Source: Apostichopus japonicus (lineage: Eukaryota; Echinodermata; Holothuroidea; Aspidochirotida; Stichopodidae). Taken from it: a DNA stretch of 64,000 nt. Made by a program: the position numbers and the translations under genes. The notes beneath the pieces were generated by a model. It saw only the letters and a program-made list of their open reading frames with translations, searched no databases and was not told the origin of the DNA. The DNA is taken from NCBI RefSeq assembly GCF_037975245.1, contig NC_092567.1:12912876-12976875 (forward strand), in the 5' to 3' direction. Shown piece by piece: positions 40,132 to 55,390 of this stretch. Positions within the stretch are counted from its first letter, which is position 1. Each line of letters begins with the position of its first letter.

Positions 40132-42644
40132 AATCGAATGTCCGGTATCGATAAATCGAATGTGCGGTACCGATCAATCGAATGTGCGGTACCGATCAAC
40201 GAATGTGCGCTACCAATCAATCGAAAGTGCGGTATCGATCAATCGAATGTGCGGTATCGATCAATCGAATAGGCGGTACCGATCAATCGAATGTCCGGTA
40301 TCGATAAATCGAATGTGCGGTACCGATCAATCGAATGTGCGGTACCGATCAACGAATGTGCGCTACCAATCAATCGAAAGTGCGGTATCGATCAATCGAA
40401 TGTGCGGTATCGATCAGTCGAATATGCGGTATCGATCAATCGAATGTCCGGTATCGATAAATCGAATGTGCGGTACCAATCAAACGAATGTGCGGTACCG
40501 ATCAATCGAATGTGCGGTACCAATCGATCGAATTAGCGGTATCGATCAATCGAATGTACGGTACCAATCAATCTAATATACGGTATCGATCGATGAAATG
40601 TTCGGTACCGATCAATCGAATGTGCAGTATCGATCGATCGAATGTTCGGTACCGATCAATCGAATGTCCGGTATCGATCAATCGAATGTGCGGTACCGAT
40701 CAAACGAATGTGCGGTACCGATCAATCGAATGTGCGGTACCGATCAATCGAATGTGCCGTACCGATCAATCGAATGTTCGGTATCGATCAATCGAATATG
40801 CTGTATCGATCAGTCGAATGTGCGGTATCGATCAATCGAATGTCCGGTATCGATAAATCGAATGTGCGGTACCAATCAAACGAATGTGCGTTACCGATCA
40901 ATCGAATGTGCGGTACCAATCGATCGAATGTGCAGTATCGATCGATCGAATGTTCGGTACAGATCAATCGAATGTTCGGTATCGATCAATCGAATGTTCG
41001 GTACCGATCAATCGAATGTGCGGTATCGATCAATATAATATTCGGTACCGATCAATCGAATGTGCGGTATCGGTCAATCGAATGTCCGGTATCGTTAAAT
41101 CGAATGTGCGGTACCGATCAATCGAATGTGCGGTACCGATCAACGAATGTGCGCTACCGATCAATCGAAAGTGCGGTATCGATCAATCGAATGTGCATTA
41201 TCGATAAATCGAATGTGCGGTATCGATCAATCGAATGTCCGGAATCGATAAATCGAATGTGCGGTACCAATCGATCGAATGGGCGGTATCGATCAATCGA
41301 ATGTGCGATACCAATCGATCGAATGTGCGGTATCGATCAATCGAATGTACGGTACCGATCAATCGAATGTGCGGTATCGATCGATGGAATGTTCGGTACC
41401 GATCAATCGAATGTGCGGTATCGATCGATCGAATGTTCGGTACCGATCAATCGAATGTTCGGTATCGATCAATCGAATGTGCGGTACCGATCAATTGAAT
41501 GTGCGGTCCCGATCAATCGAATGTGCGGTATCGAATAATGTAATGTTCGGTACCGATCAATCGAATGTGCGGTATCGATCAATCGAATGTCCGGTATCGT
41601 TAAATCGAATGTGCGGTACCGATCAATCGAATGTGCGGTACCGATCAATCGAATGTGCGGTACCAATCGATCGATCGAATGTGCGGTACCGATCAATCGA
41701 ATGTTCGGTATCGATCAATCGAATGTGCGGTACCGATCAGTCGAATGTGCGGTATCGATCAATCGAATGTCCGGTATCGATAAATCGAATGTGCGGTACC
41801 AATCAAACGAATGTGCGGTACCGATCAATCGAATGTGCGGTACCAATCGATCGAATTAGCGGTATCGATCTATCGAATGTACGGTACCAATCAATCGAAT
41901 GTGCGGTATCGATCGATGAAATGTTCGGTACCGATCAATCGAATGTGCAGTATCGATCGATCGAATGTTCGGTACCGATCAATCGAATGTTCGGTATCGA
42001 TCAATCGAATGTGCGGTACCAATCAATCGAATGTGCGATACCAATCGATCGATCGAATGTGCGGTACCGATCAAACGAATGTGCGGTACCGATCCATCGA
42101 ATGTGCGGTACCAATCGATCGAACGAATGTGCGGTACCGATCAAACGAATGTGCGGTACCGATCAATCGAATGTGCGGTATCGATCAATCGAATGTCCGG
42201 TATCGATAAATCGAATGTGCGGTACCGATCAAACGAATGTGCGGTACCGATCAATCGAATGTGCGGTACCGATCAATCGAATGTGCCGTACCGATCAATC
42301 GAATGTTCGGTATCGATCAATCGAATGTGCGGTATCGATCAGTCGAATGTGCGGTATCGATCAATCGAATGTCCGGTATCGATAAATCGAATGTGCGGTA
42401 CCAATCAAACGAATGTGCGGTACCGATCAATCGAATGTGCGGTACCAATCGATCGAATGTGCAGTATCGATCGATCGAATGTTCGGTACCGATCAATCGA
42501 ATGTTCGGTATCGATCAATCGAATGTTCGGTACCGATCAATCGAATGTGCGGTATCGATCAATATAATATTCGGTACCGATCAATCGAATGTGCGGTATC
42601 GATCAATCGAATGTCCGGTATCGTTAAATCGAATGTCCGGTATC
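40132..42644 (+). repeat. Macro-HOR continuation, then transition
   Basis: This stretch continues the order seen after 30,500 and 35,400, including CCGGAATCG at 41,239 and GAATAATGTAATG near 41,532. From about 41,680 it diverges from the earlier units and passes into GAATTAGCGG and GATGAAATG cassettes. Region 40,884-41,640 is also repeated at about 58.8-59.3 kb (offset 17,602 from 41,235). Confidence 0.78.
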
Positions 42645-44024
42645 GATAAATCGAATGTGCGGTACCGATCAAACGAATGTGCGGTACCGATCAATCGAAT
42701 GTACGGTACCAACTATCGAATGTGCGGTATCGATCGATGAAATGTTCGGTACCGATCAATCGAATGTGCGGTACCAATCGATCGATCGAATGTGCGGTAC
42801 CGATCAATCGAATGTTCTGTATCGATCAATCGAATGTGCGGTACCGATCAATCGAATGTGCGGTACCGATCAAATCGAATGTGCGGTACCAATCGATCGA
42901 TCGAATGTGCGGTACCGATCAAACGAATGTGCGGTACCGATCAATCTAATGTGCGGTACCGATCGATCGAATGTGCGGTACCGATCAATCGAATGTGCGG
43001 TACCGATCAATCGAATGTGCGGTATCGATAAATCGAATGGGCGGTACCGATCAAAAGAATGTGGGGTACCGATCAATCGAATGTGCGGTACCAATCGATC
43101 GAATGTGCGGTATCGATAAATCGAATGTACGGTACCAATCGATCGAATGTGCGGTATCGATCAATCGAATGTACGGTACCAATCAATCGAATGTGCGGTA
43201 TCCATCGATGAAATGTTCGGTACCGATTAATCAAATGTGCAGTATCGATCGATCGAATGTTCGGTACCGATCAATCGAATGTTCGGTATCGATCAATCGA
43301 ATAGGCGGTACCGATAAATCGAATGTGCGGTACCGATCAATCGAATGTGCGGTACCGATCAAACGAATGTGCGGTACCGATCAATCGAATGTACGGTACC
43401 AACAATCGAATGTGCGGTATCGATCGATGAAATGTTCGGTACCGATCAATCGAATGTGCGGTACCAATCGATCGATCGAATGTGCGGTACCGATCAATCG
43501 AATGTTCTGTATCGATCAATCGAATGTGCGGTACCGATCAATCGAATGTGCGGTACCGATCAAATCGAATGTGCGGTACCAATCGATCGATCGAATGTGC
43601 GGTACCGATCAATCGAATGTGCGGTACCGATCAATCGAATGTGCGGTACCGATCGATCGAATGTGCGGTACCGATCAATCGAATGTGCGGTACCGATCAA
43701 TCGAATGTGCGGTATCGATAAATCGAATGGGCGGTACCGATCAAGCGAATGTGGGGTACCGATCAATCGAATGTGCGGTACCAATCGATCGAATGTGCGG
43801 TATCGATAAATCGAATGTACGGTACCAATCGATCGAATGTGCGGTATCGATCAATCGAATGTACGGTACCAATCAATCGAATGTGCGGTATCGATCGATG
43901 AAATGTTCGGTACCGATCAATCGAATGTGCAGTATCGATCGATCGAATGTTCGGTACCGATCAATCGAATGTTCGGTATCGATCAATCGAATAGGCGGTA
44001 CCGATAAATCGAATGTGCGGTACC
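42645..44024 (+). repeat. 690-bp tandem duplication
   Basis: Units 42,645-43,334 and 43,335-44,024 carry the same order: a 21-bp monomer (CCAACTATCG in the first, CCAACAATCG in the second), GATGAAATG, GTTCTGTATCG, the 23-bp GATCAAATCG, GGGCGG, GTGGGGTACC, a second GATGAAATG and GAATAGGCGG. A private difference is ATCCATCGATGAAATG near 43,202. The spacing equals that of the 32.6/33.3-kb pair, but the monomer order differs beyond the first part. Confidence 0.87.
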
Positions 44025-47000
44025 GATCAATCGAATGTGCGGTACCGATCAAACGAATGTGCGGTACCGATCAATCGAATGTTCGGTACCGATCAATCGA
44101 ATGTTCGGTATCGATCAATCGAATGTGCGGTACCGATCAATCGAATGTGCGGTACCGATCAATCGAATGTGCGGTACCAATCGATCGATCGAATGTGCGG
44201 TACCGATCAAACGAATGTGCGGTACCGATCAATCGAATGTGCGTAACCGATCAATCGAATGTGCGGTACCGATCAATCGAATGTTCGGTATCGATCAATC
44301 GAATGTGCGGTATCGATAAATCGAATGTGCGGTACCGATCAAACGAATGTGCGGTACCGATCAATCGAATGTGCGGTACCAATCGATCGAATGTGCGGTA
44401 TCGATCAATCGAATGTACGGTACCAATCAATCGAATGTGCGGTATCGATTGATGAAATGTGCAGTATCGATCGATCGAATGTTCGGTACCGATCAATCGA
44501 ATGTTCGGTATCGATCAATCGAATAGGCGGTACCGATAAATCGAATGTCCGGTATCGATAAATCGAATGTGCGGTACCGATCAATCGAATGTGCGGTACC
44601 GATCAACGAATGTGCGCTACCAATCAATCGAAAGTGCGGTATCGATCAATCGAATGTGCGGTATCGATCAGTCGAATGTGCGGTATCGATCAATCGAATG
44701 TCCGGTATCGATAAATCGAATGTGCGGTACCAATCAAACGAATGTGCGGTACCGATCAATCGAATGTGCGGTACCAATCGATCGAATGTGCGGTATCGAT
44801 CAATCGAATGTACGGTACCAATAAATCGAATGTGCGGTATCGATCGATGAAATGTTCGGTACCGATCAATCGAATGTGCAGTATCGATCGATCGAATGTT
44901 CGGTACCGATCAATCGAATGTTCGGTATCGATCAATCGAATGTGCGGTACCGATCAGTCGAATGTGCGGTATCGATCAATCGAATGTCCGGTATCGATAA
45001 ATCGAATGTGCGGTACCAATCAAACGAATGTGCGGTACCAATCAATCGAATGTGCGGTACCAATCGATCGAATTAGCGGTATCGATCAATCGAATGTACG
45101 GTACCAATCAATCGAATGTGCGGTATCGATCGATGAAATTTTCGGTAGCGATCAATCGAATGTGCAGTATCGATCAATCGAATGTCCGGTATCGATAAAT
45201 CGAATGTGCGGTACCAATCGATCGAATTAGCGGTATCGATCAATCGAATGTACGGTACCAATCAATCGAATGTGCGGTACCGATCAAACGAATGTGCGGT
45301 ACCGATCAATCGAATGTGCGTTATCGATCAATCGAATGTCCGGCATCAATAAATCGAATGTGCGGTACCGATCAATCGAATGTGCGGTACCGATCAAACG
45401 AATGTGCGGTACCGATCAATCGAATGTGCGGTATCGATCGATCGAATGTGCGGTACCGATCAAACGAATGTGCGGTACCGATCAATCGAATGTGCGGTAT
45501 CGATAAATCGAATGTGCGGTATCGATCAATCGAATGTGCGGTACCGATCAATCGAATGTTCGGTATCGATCAATCGAATGTGCGGTACCGATCAATCGAA
45601 TGTGCGGTACCGATCAAACGAATGTGCGGTACCGATCAATCGAATGTGCGTAACCGATCAATCGAATGTGCGGTACCGATCAATCGAATGTTCGGTACCG
45701 ATCAATCGAATGTGCGCTATCGATCAATCGAATGTCCGGTATCGATAAATCGAATGTGCAGTACCGATCAATCGAATGTGCGGTACCGATCAATCGAATG
45801 TGCGGTACCAATCGATCGATCGAATGTGCGGTACCGATCAAACGAATGTTCGGTACCGATCAATCGAATGTGCGCTATCGATCAATCGAATGTCCGGTAT
45901 CGATAAATCGAATGTGCAGTACCGATCAATCGAATGTGCGGTACCGATCAATCGAATGTGCGGTACCAATCGATCGATCGAATGTGCGGTACCGATCAAA
46001 CGAATGTGCGGTACCGATCAATCGAATGTTCGGTACCGATCAATCGAATGTTCGGTATCGATCAATCGAATGTGCGGTACCGATCAATCGAATGTGCGGT
46101 ACCGATCAAACGAATGTGCGGTACCGATCAATCGAATGTTCGGTATCGATAAGTCGAATGTGCGGTATCGATCAGTCGAATGTGCGGTATCGATCAATCG
46201 AATGTCCGGTATCGATAAATCGAATGTGCGGTACCAATCAAACGAATGTGCGGTACCGATCAATCGAATGTGCGGTACCAATCGATCGAATGTGCAGTAT
46301 CGATCGATCGAATGTTCGGTACCGATCAATCGAATGTTCGGTATCGATCAATCGAATGTTCGGTACCGATCAATCGAATGTGCGGTATCGATCAATATAA
46401 TATTCGGTACCGATCAATCGAATGTGCGGTATCGATCAATCGAATGTCCGGTATCGTTAAATCGAATGTGCGGTACCGATCAATCGAATGTGCGGTACCA
46501 ATCAATCGAAAGTGCGGTATCAATCAACCGAATGTTCGGTATCGATCAGTCGAATGTGCGGTATCGATCAATCGAATGTCCGGTATCGATAAATCGAATG
46601 TGCGGTACCGATCAAACGAATGTGCGGTACCGATCAATCGAATGTACGGTACCAACTATCGAATGTGCGGTATCGATCGATGAAATGTTCGGTACCGATC
46701 AATCGAATGTGCGGTACCAATCGATCGATCGAATGTGCGGTACCGATCAATCGAATGTTCTGTATCGATCAATCGAATGTGCGGTACCGATCAATCGAAT
46801 GTGCGGTACCGATCAAATCGAATGTGCGGTACCAATTGATCGATCGAATGTGCGGTACCGATCAAACGAATGTGCGGTACCGATCAATCGAATGTGCGGT
46901 ACCGATCGATCGAATGTGCGGTACCGATCAATCGAATGTGCGGTACCGATCAATCGAATGTGCGGTATCGATCAATCGAATGTGCGGTACCAATCGATCG

Positions 47001-47804
47001 AATGTGCGGTATCGATAAATCGAATGTACGGTACCAATCGATCGAATGTGCGGTATCGATCAATCGAATGTACGGTACCAATCAATCGAATGTGCGGTAT
47101 CGATCGATGAAATGTTCGGTACCGATCAATCGAATGTGCAGTATCGATCGATCGAATGTTCGGTACCGATCAATCGAATGTTCGGTATCGATCAATCGAA
47201 TAGGCGGTACCGATAAATCGAATGTGCGGTACCGATCAATCGAATGTGCGGTACCGATCAATCGAATGTGCGGTACCGATCAATCGAATGTACGGTACCA
47301 ACAATCGAATGTGCGGTATCGATCGATGAAATGTTCGGTACCGATCAATCGAATGTGCGGTACCAATCGATCGATCGAATGTTCTGTATCGATCAATCGA
47401 ATGTTCTGTATCGATCAATCGAATGTGCGGTACCGATCAATCGAATGTGCGGTACCGATCAAATCGAATGTGCGGTACCAATCGATCGATCGAATGTGCG
47501 GTACCGATCAATCGAATGTGCGGTATCGATAAATCGAATGTGCGGTACCGATCGATCGAATGTGCGGTACCGATCAATCGAATGTACAGTACCGATCAAT
47601 CGAATGTGCGGTATCGATAAATCGAATGGGCGGTACCGATCAAACGAATGTGGGGTACCGATCAATCGAATGTGCGGTACCAATCGATCGAATGTGCGGT
47701 ATCGATAAATCGAATGTACGGTACCAATCGATCGAATGTGCGGTATCGATCAATCGAATGTACGGTACCAATCAATCGAATGTGCGGTATCGATCGATGA
47801 AATG
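44025..47804 (+). repeat. Mixed HOR segment feeding the 2,751-bp units
   Basis: Parts of this stretch have counterparts downstream. About 46,084-47,020 recurs at 49,679-50,550 (offset 3,595). Together with its continuation to about 47,900 it recurs at 52,430-54,250 (offset 6,346). Landmarks are CCAACTATCG, CCAATTGATCGATCG and GTGGGGTACC. Near 45,150 and 45,220 two GAATTAGCGG cassettes flank a short segment. All of it is satellite. Confidence 0.78.
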
Positions 47805-50555
47805 TTCGGTACCGATCAATCGAATGTGCAGTATCGATCGATCGAATGTTCGGTACCGATCAATCGAATGTTCGGTATCGATCAATCGAATGTTCGGTAT
47901 CGATCAATCGAATAGGCGGTACCGATAAATCGAATGTGCGGTACCGATCAATCGAATGTGCGGTACCGATCAAACGAATGTGCGGTACCGATCAATCGAA
48001 TGTTCGGTATCGATCAATCGAATGTGCGGTACCGATCAATCGAATGTGCGGTACCGAGCAATCGAATGTGCGGTACCAATCGATCGATCGAATGTGCGGT
48101 ACCGATCAAACGAATGTGCGGTACCGATCAATCGAATGTGCGTAACCGTTCAATCGAATGTGCCGTACCGATCAATCGAATGTTCGGTATCGATCAATCG
48201 AATGTGCGGTACCAATCGATCGAATGTGCGGTATCGATAAATCGAATGTACGGTACCAATCGATCGAATGTGCGGTATCGATTAATCCAATGTACGGTAC
48301 CAATCAATCGAATGTGCGGTATCGATCTATGAAATGTTCGGTACCGATCAATCGAATGTGCAGTATCGATCGATCGAATGTTCGGTACCGATTAATCGAA
48401 TGTTCTGTATCGATCAATCGAATAGGCGGTACCGATAAATCGAATGTGCGGTACCGATCAATCGAATGTGCGGTACCGATCAATCGAATGTACGGTACCA
48501 ACAATCGAATGTGCGGTATCGATCGATGAAATGTTCGGTACCGATCAATCGAATGTGCGGTACCAATCGATCGATCGAATGTGCGGTACCGATCAATCGA
48601 ATGTTCTGTATCGATCAATCGAATGTGCGGTATCGATCAATCGAATGTGCGGTACCGATCAATCGAATGTGCGGTACCAATCGATCGAATTAGCGGTATC
48701 GATCAATCGAATGTACGGTACCAATCAATCGAATGTGCGGTATCGATCGATGAAATTTTCGGTACCGATCAATCGAATGTGCAGTATCGATCAATCGAAT
48801 GTCCGGTATCGATAAATCGAATGTGCGGTACCAATCGATCGAATTAGCGGTATCGATCAATCGAATGTACGGTACCAATCAATCGAATGTGCGGTATCGA
48901 TCGATAAAATTTTCGGTACCGATCAATCGAATGTGCGGTATCGATCAATCGAATGTCCGGTATCGATAAATCGAATGTGCAGTACCGATCAATCGAATGT
49001 GCGGTACCGATCAATCGAATGTGCGGTACCAATCGATCGATCGAATGTGCGGTACCGATCAAACGAATGTGCGGTACCGATCAATCGAATGTGCGTTATC
49101 GATCAATCGAATGTCCGGCATCAATAAATCGAATGTGCGGTACCGATCAATCGAATGTGCGGTACCGATCAAACGAATGTGCGGTACCGATCAATCGAAT
49201 GTGCGGTATCGATCGATCGAATGTGCGGTACCGATCAAACGAATGTGCGGTACCGATCAATCGAATGTGCGGTATCGATAAATCGAATGTGCGGTATCGA
49301 TCAATATAATGTTCGGTACCGATCAATCGAATGTGCGCTATCGATCAATCGAATGTCCGGTATCGATAAATCGAATGTGCAGTACCGATCAATCGAATGT
49401 GCGGTACCGATCAATCGAATGTGCGGTACCAATCGATCGATCGAATGTGCGGTACCGATCAAACGAATGTGCGGTACCGATCAATCGAATGTTCGGTACC
49501 GATCAATCGAATGTTCGGTATCGATCAATCGAATGTGCGGTACCGATCAATCGAATGTGCGGTACCGATCAAACGAATGTGCGGTACCGATCAATCGAAT
49601 GTGCGTAACCGATCAATCGAATGTGCGGTACCGATCAATCGAATGTGCGGTACCGATCAATCGAATGTGCGGTACCGATCAATCGAATGTGCGGTACCGA
49701 TCAATCGAATGTGCCGTACCGATCAATCGAATGTTCGGTATCGATAAGTCGAATGTGCGGTATCGATCAGTCGAATGTGCGGTATCGATCAATCGAATGT
49801 CCGGTATCGATAAATCGAATGTGCGGTACCAATCAAACGAATGTGCGGTACCGATCAATCGAATGTGCGGTACCAATCGATCGAATGTGCAGTATCGATC
49901 GATCGAATGTTCGGTACCGATCAATCGAATGTTCGGTATCGATCAATCGAATGTTCGGTACCGATCAATCGAATGTGCGGTATCGATCAATATAATATTC
50001 GGTACCGATCAATCGAATGTGCGGTATCGATCAATCGAATGTCCGATATCGTTAAATTGAATGTGCGGTACCGATCAATCGAATGTGCGGTACCAATCAA
50101 TCGAAAGTGCGGTATCAATCAACCGAATGTTCGGTATCGATCAGTCGAATGTGCGGTATCGATCAATCGAATGTCCGGTATCGATAAATCGAATGTGCGG
50201 TACCGATCAAACGAATGTGCGGTACCGATCAATCGAATGTACGGTACCAACTATCGAATGTGCGGTATCGATCGATGAAATGTTCGTTACCGATCAATCG
50301 AATGTGCGGTACCAATCGATCGATCGAATGTGCGGTACCGATCAATCGAATGTTCTGTATCGATCAATCGAATGTGCGGTACCGATCAATCGAATGTGCG
50401 GTACCGATCAAATCGAATGTGCGGTACCAATTGATCGATCGAATGTGCGGTACCGATCAAACGAATGTGCGGTACCGATCAATCGAATGTGCGGTACCGA
50501 TCGATCGAATGTGCGGTACCGATCAATCGAATGTGCGGTACCGATCAATCGAATG
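47805..50555 (+). repeat. 2,751-bp tandem unit, copy 1
   Basis: This unit starts inside a GTTCGGTACC monomer near 47,805 and is repeated immediately downstream at 2,751 bp (125 monomers plus 1 bp). It contains GAATAGGCGG, CCGAGCAATCG, GTAACCGTTC, ATCTATGAAATG, GATAAAATTTTCGG, GGCATCAATAAATCG, CAATATAATATTCGG, CCAACTATCG and the CCAATTGATCG monomers in that order. The only difference from copy 2 that I found is ATTAATCC here near 48,290 against ATCAATCC near 51,041. Confidence 0.92.
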
Positions 50556-53306
50556 TTCGGTACCGATCAATCGAATGTGCAGTATCGATCGATCGAATGT
50601 TCGGTACCGATCAATCGAATGTTCGGTATCGATCAATCGAATGTTCGGTATCGATCAATCGAATAGGCGGTACCGATAAATCGAATGTGCGGTACCGATC
50701 AATCGAATGTGCGGTACCGATCAAACGAATGTGCGGTACCGATCAATCGAATGTTCGGTATCGATCAATCGAATGTGCGGTACCGATCAATCGAATGTGC
50801 GGTACCGAGCAATCGAATGTGCGGTACCAATCGATCGATCGAATGTGCGGTACCGATCAAACGAATGTGCGGTACCGATCAATCGAATGTGCGTAACCGT
50901 TCAATCGAATGTGCCGTACCGATCAATCGAATGTTCGGTATCGATCAATCGAATGTGCGGTACCAATCGATCGAATGTGCGGTATCGATAAATCGAATGT
51001 ACGGTACCAATCGATCGAATGTGCGGTATCGATCAATCCAATGTACGGTACCAATCAATCGAATGTGCGGTATCGATCTATGAAATGTTCGGTACCGATC
51101 AATCGAATGTGCAGTATCGATCGATCGAATGTTCGGTACCGATTAATCGAATGTTCTGTATCGATCAATCGAATAGGCGGTACCGATAAATCGAATGTGC
51201 GGTACCGATCAATCGAATGTGCGGTACCGATCAATCGAATGTACGGTACCAACAATCGAATGTGCGGTATCGATCGATGAAATGTTCGGTACCGATCAAT
51301 CGAATGTGCGGTACCAATCGATCGATCGAATGTGCGGTACCGATCAATCGAATGTTCTGTATCGATCAATCGAATGTGCGGTATCGATCAATCGAATGTG
51401 CGGTACCGATCAATCGAATGTGCGGTACCAATCGATCGAATTAGCGGTATCGATCAATCGAATGTACGGTACCAATCAATCGAATGTGCGGTATCGATCG
51501 ATGAAATTTTCGGTACCGATCAATCGAATGTGCAGTATCGATCAATCGAATGTCCGGTATCGATAAATCGAATGTGCGGTACCAATCGATCGAATTAGCG
51601 GTATCGATCAATCGAATGTACGGTACCAATCAATCGAATGTGCGGTATCGATCGATAAAATTTTCGGTACCGATCAATCGAATGTGCGGTATCGATCAAT
51701 CGAATGTCCGGTATCGATAAATCGAATGTGCAGTACCGATCAATCGAATGTGCGGTACCGATCAATCGAATGTGCGGTACCAATCGATCGATCGAATGTG
51801 CGGTACCGATCAAACGAATGTGCGGTACCGATCAATCGAATGTGCGTTATCGATCAATCGAATGTCCGGCATCAATAAATCGAATGTGCGGTACCGATCA
51901 ATCGAATGTGCGGTACCGATCAAACGAATGTGCGGTACCGATCAATCGAATGTGCGGTATCGATCGATCGAATGTGCGGTACCGATCAAACGAATGTGCG
52001 GTACCGATCAATCGAATGTGCGGTATCGATAAATCGAATGTGCGGTATCGATCAATATAATGTTCGGTACCGATCAATCGAATGTGCGCTATCGATCAAT
52101 CGAATGTCCGGTATCGATAAATCGAATGTGCAGTACCGATCAATCGAATGTGCGGTACCGATCAATCGAATGTGCGGTACCAATCGATCGATCGAATGTG
52201 CGGTACCGATCAAACGAATGTGCGGTACCGATCAATCGAATGTTCGGTACCGATCAATCGAATGTTCGGTATCGATCAATCGAATGTGCGGTACCGATCA
52301 ATCGAATGTGCGGTACCGATCAAACGAATGTGCGGTACCGATCAATCGAATGTGCGTAACCGATCAATCGAATGTGCGGTACCGATCAATCGAATGTGCG
52401 GTACCGATCAATCGAATGTGCGGTACCGATCAATCGAATGTGCGGTACCGATCAATCGAATGTGCCGTACCGATCAATCGAATGTTCGGTATCGATAAGT
52501 CGAATGTGCGGTATCGATCAGTCGAATGTGCGGTATCGATCAATCGAATGTCCGGTATCGATAAATCGAATGTGCGGTACCAATCAAACGAATGTGCGGT
52601 ACCGATCAATCGAATGTGCGGTACCAATCGATCGAATGTGCAGTATCGATCGATCGAATGTTCGGTACCGATCAATCGAATGTTCGGTATCGATCAATCG
52701 AATGTTCGGTACCGATCAATCGAATGTGCGGTATCGATCAATATAATATTCGGTACCGATCAATCGAATGTGCGGTATCGATCAATCGAATGTCCGATAT
52801 CGTTAAATTGAATGTGCGGTACCGATCAATCGAATGTGCGGTACCAATCAATCGAAAGTGCGGTATCAATCAACCGAATGTTCGGTATCGATCAGTCGAA
52901 TGTGCGGTATCGATCAATCGAATGTCCGGTATCGATAAATCGAATGTGCGGTACCGATCAAACGAATGTGCGGTACCGATCAATCGAATGTACGGTACCA
53001 ACTATCGAATGTGCGGTATCGATCGATGAAATGTTCGTTACCGATCAATCGAATGTGCGGTACCAATCGATCGATCGAATGTGCGGTACCGATCAATCGA
53101 ATGTTCTGTATCGATCAATCGAATGTGCGGTACCGATCAATCGAATGTGCGGTACCGATCAAATCGAATGTGCGGTACCAATTGATCGATCGAATGTGCG
53201 GTACCGATCAAACGAATGTGCGGTACCGATCAATCGAATGTGCGGTACCGATCGATCGAATGTGCGGTACCGATCAATCGAATGTGCGGTACCGATCAAT
53301 CGAATG
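50556..53306 (+). repeat. 2,751-bp tandem unit, copy 2
   Basis: Copy 2 of the preceding unit has every private variant in register. The joint near 50,555 is visible because copy 1 switches from CAATCGAATG to TTCGG there, while the array following copy 2 continues with TGCGGTATCG. Near-identity over 2.75 kb, in an array where most HOR copies differ at many sites, marks this as the youngest large event in the window, or possibly an assembly duplication. Confidence 0.92.
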
Positions 53307-55390
53307 TGCGGTATCGATCAATCGAATGTGCGGTACCAATCGATCGAATGTGCGGTATCGATAAATCGAATGTACGGTACCAATCGATCGAATGTGCGGT
53401 ATCGATCAATCGAATGTACGGTACCAATCAATCGAATGTGCGGTATCGATCGATGAAATGTTCGGTACCGATCAATCGAATGTGCAGTATCGATCGATCG
53501 AATGTTCGGTACCGATCAATCGAATGTTCGGTATCGATCAATCGAATAGGCGGTACCGATAAATCGAATGTGCGGTACCGATCAATCGAATGTGCGGTAC
53601 CGATCAATCGAATGTGCGGTACCGATCAATCGAATGTACGGTACCAACAATCGAATGTGCGGTATCGATCGATGAAATGTTCGGTACCGATCAATCGAAT
53701 GTGCGGTACCAATCGATCGATCGAATGTGCGGTACCGATCAATCGAATGTTCTGTATCGATCAATCGAATGTGCGGTACCGATCAATCGAATGTGCGGTA
53801 CCGATCAAATCGAATGTGCGGTACCAATCGATCGATCGAATGTGCGGTACCGATCAATCGAATGTGCGGTATCGATAAATCGAATGTGCGGTACCGATCG
53901 ATCGAATGTGCGGTACCGATCAATCGAATGTGCGGTACCGATCAATCGAATGTGCGGTATCGATAAATCGAATGGGCGGTACCGATCAAACGAATGTGGG
54001 GTACCGATCAATCGAATTTGCGGTACCAATCGATCGAATGTGCGGTATCGATAAATCGAATGTACGGTACCAATCGATCGAATGTGCGGTATCGATCAAT
54101 CGAATGTACGGTACCAATCAATCGAATGTGCGGTATCGATCGATGAAATGTTCGGTACCGATCAATCGAATGTGCAGTATCGATCGATCGAATGTTCGGT
54201 ACCGATCAATCGAATGTTCGGTATCGATCAATCGAATGTTCGGTATCGATCAATCGAATAGGCGGTACCGATAAATCGAATGTGCGGTACCGATCAATCG
54301 AATGTGCGGTACCGATCAAACGAATGTGCGGTACCGATCAATCGAATGTTCGGTACCGATCAATCGAATGTTCGGTATCGATCAATCGAATGTGCGGTAC
54401 CGATCAATCGAATGTGCGGTACCGATCAATCGAATGTGCGGTACCAATCGATCGATCGAATGTGCGGTACCGATCAAACGAATGTGCGGTACCGATCAAT
54501 CGAATGTGCGTAACCGTTCAATCGAATGTGCCGTACCGATCAATCGAATGTTCGGTATCGATCAATCGAATGTGCGGTACCAATCGATCGAATGTGCGGT
54601 ATCGATAAATCGAATGTACGGTACCAATCGATCGAATGTGCGGTATCGATCAATCCAATGTACGGTACCAATCAATCGAATGTGCGGTATCGATCGATGA
54701 AATGTTCGGTACCGATCAATCGAATGTGCAGTATCGATCGATCGAATGTTCGGTACCGATTAATCGAATGTTCGGTATCGATCAATCGAATAGGCGGTAC
54801 CGATAAATCGAATGTGCGGTACCGATCAATCGAATGTGCGGTACCGATCAATCGAATGTACGGTACCAACAATCGAATGTGCGGTATCGATCGATGAAAT
54901 GTTCGGTACCGATCAATCGAATGTGCGGTACCAATCGATCGATCGAATGTGCGGTACCGATCAATCGAATGTTCTGTATCGATCAATCGAATGTGCGGTA
55001 TCGATCAATCGAATGTGCGGTACCGATCAAATCGAATGTGCGGTACCAATCGATCGATCGAATGTGCGGTACCGATCAAACGAATGTGCGGTACCGATCA
55101 ATCGAATGTGCGGTACCGATCGATCGAATGTTCGGTATCGATCAATCGAATGTTCGGTACCGATCAATCGAATGTGCGGTATCGATCAATATAATATTCG
55201 GTACCGATCAATCGAATGTGCGGTATCGGTCAATCGAATGTCCGGTATCGTTAAATCGAATGTGCGGTACCGATCAATCGAATGTGCGGTACCGATCAAC
55301 GAATGTGCGCTACCGATCAATCGAAAGTGCGGTATCGATCAATCGAATGTGCGGTACCGATAAATCGAATGTCCGGTACCGATCAATCGA
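53307..55390 (+). repeat. Array after the 2,751-bp pair
   Basis: This stretch continues the order of 46,961-47,900 (offset 6,346), with GGGCGG, GTGGGGTACC, GATGAAATG and GAATAGGCGG. It then repeats part of the 2,751-bp unit in a third, more divergent form (about 54,526-54,990 against 50,909-51,370, offset 3,617). Here ATCGATGAAATG replaces the ATCTATGAAATG of the two units. From about 55,120 it changes to macro-HOR monomers such as CAATATAATATTCGG. Confidence 0.78.

Noticed and set aside
32600-44024. The 690-bp spacing at 32.6/33.3 kb and 42.6/43.3 kb as one HOR family
   Set aside because: The monomer order agrees only in the first part (21-bp monomer then GATGAAATG). The equal spacing is probably coincidence.
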